Shown here piece by piece: positions 63,843 through 64,000 of a stretch of DNA of 64,000 nucleotides (positions within the stretch are counted from its first letter, which is position 1; each line of letters begins with the position of its first letter). A program made the position numbers and the translations under genes. The notes beneath the pieces are model-generated. The model ran no database searches and was not told the DNA's origin. It saw only the letters and a program-made list of their open reading frames with translations. This DNA comes from Clostridioides sp. Lineage in GTDB: Bacteria; Bacillota; Clostridia; Peptostreptococcales; Peptostreptococcaceae. The stretch is taken from NCBI GenBank assembly GCA_031261505.1, contig JAISJN010000004.1, forward strand, positions 160,162 to 224,161. The letters run 5' to 3'.

Positions 63843-64000
63843 ATGAAAAAATTTGTTTGTACAGTATGCGGATATATCCACGAAGGAGAATTCCCACCAG
63901 AAGTATGTCCAGTATGTAAAGTAGGAGCTGACAAATTCGTTGAAATGGAAGGCGAAAAAGTTTGGGCCGATGAACATAGAATAGGTATAGCACAAGGTGT
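63843..64000 (+). CDS. Reverse-rubrerythrin-type protein, N-terminal part (3' partial)
   Basis: 52 residues to the window edge. A rubredoxin-type iron site is formed by [20 protein letters not shown] and VCKVGADKF. It is followed by [12 protein letters not shown], the usual join to a rubrerythrin di-iron domain in clostridial reverse rubrerythrins, which reduce hydrogen peroxide and oxygen. AGGAGG lies 9 bases before the ATG. The di-iron domain lies outside the window, so the full architecture is inferred. Confidence 0.85.
   Translation, partial: MKKFVCTVCGYIHEGEFPPEVCPVCKVGADKFVEMEGEKVWADEHRIGIAQG

Overview
The window is AT-rich DNA from a low-GC Gram-positive anaerobe, most likely a clostridium of the Peptostreptococcaceae type. 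The signs are strong AGGAGG ribosome binding sites, frequent TTG and GTG starts, T-box and S-box leaders, and a dnaG-rpoD-trmK-nif3 block. A CotE-like peroxiredoxin-chitinase, a PdaA-like deacetylase and a SpoVK-like AAA+ protein suggest a sporulating ancestry. A reverse-rubrerythrin-type protein and feoAB fit anaerobic life. The genus is not settled by the sequence. No rRNA, tRNA, CRISPR array, prophage or intact transposase was seen.

Layout. 1-13 kb: the end of an NRPS-type adenylation protein, then mostly minus-strand housekeeping genes (ABC-F ATPase, M15 peptidase, MocR-type regulator, ddl), cinA, a HAD phosphatase, a zinc phospholipase-like protein, a radical SAM protein, a YdcZ transporter and a PdaA-like deacetylase. 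13.5-18.7 kb: RNase H, then a decayed accessory patch of small orphan genes, frameshifted remnants, two paralogous immunity-like genes and the relic of a TNT-type NADase toxin. 18.8-32.5 kb: the cotE-like gene and a run of cell-envelope genes (TPR-like membrane proteins, VanW, a GAF-Fis regulator, YitT, MORN, CAP, polysaccharide deacetylase). 32.5-41.9 kb: a folate and shikimate operon (folE-folP-folB-folK-aroF), the dnaG-rpoD-trmK-nif3 block and a tryptophan T-box controlling trpP. 42-64 kb: a metal-binding-like protein, a large multi-AAA+ protein, a glycine-riboswitch symporter, S-box metNIQ, an orphan histidine kinase, a DUF1002 protein, a second sigma-70 factor, deoC, feoAB, a tyrosine T-box with tyrS, a DMT transporter and the start of a rubredoxin-rubrerythrin gene.

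The most unusual feature is a family of dispersed elements of about 100 bp. Each can fold as two hairpins, begins AACTTGAGATAAATGTCC and ends GTTGAATCACCATTTAAC. About sixteen full, tandem, half or decayed copies lie between 18.7 and 62.7 kb. All directional copies point the same way. They sit in intergenic spaces, often at stop codons and inside operons (folP/folB, metI/metQ). They look like a non-autonomous mobile family, perhaps moved by an IS200/IS605-type single-strand transposase encoded elsewhere, and some copies may act as terminators. Second in interest are the TNT toxin relic with its adjacent immunity-like gene and that gene's paralogue, and an unassigned four-hairpin RNA between ddl and the MocR-type gene.
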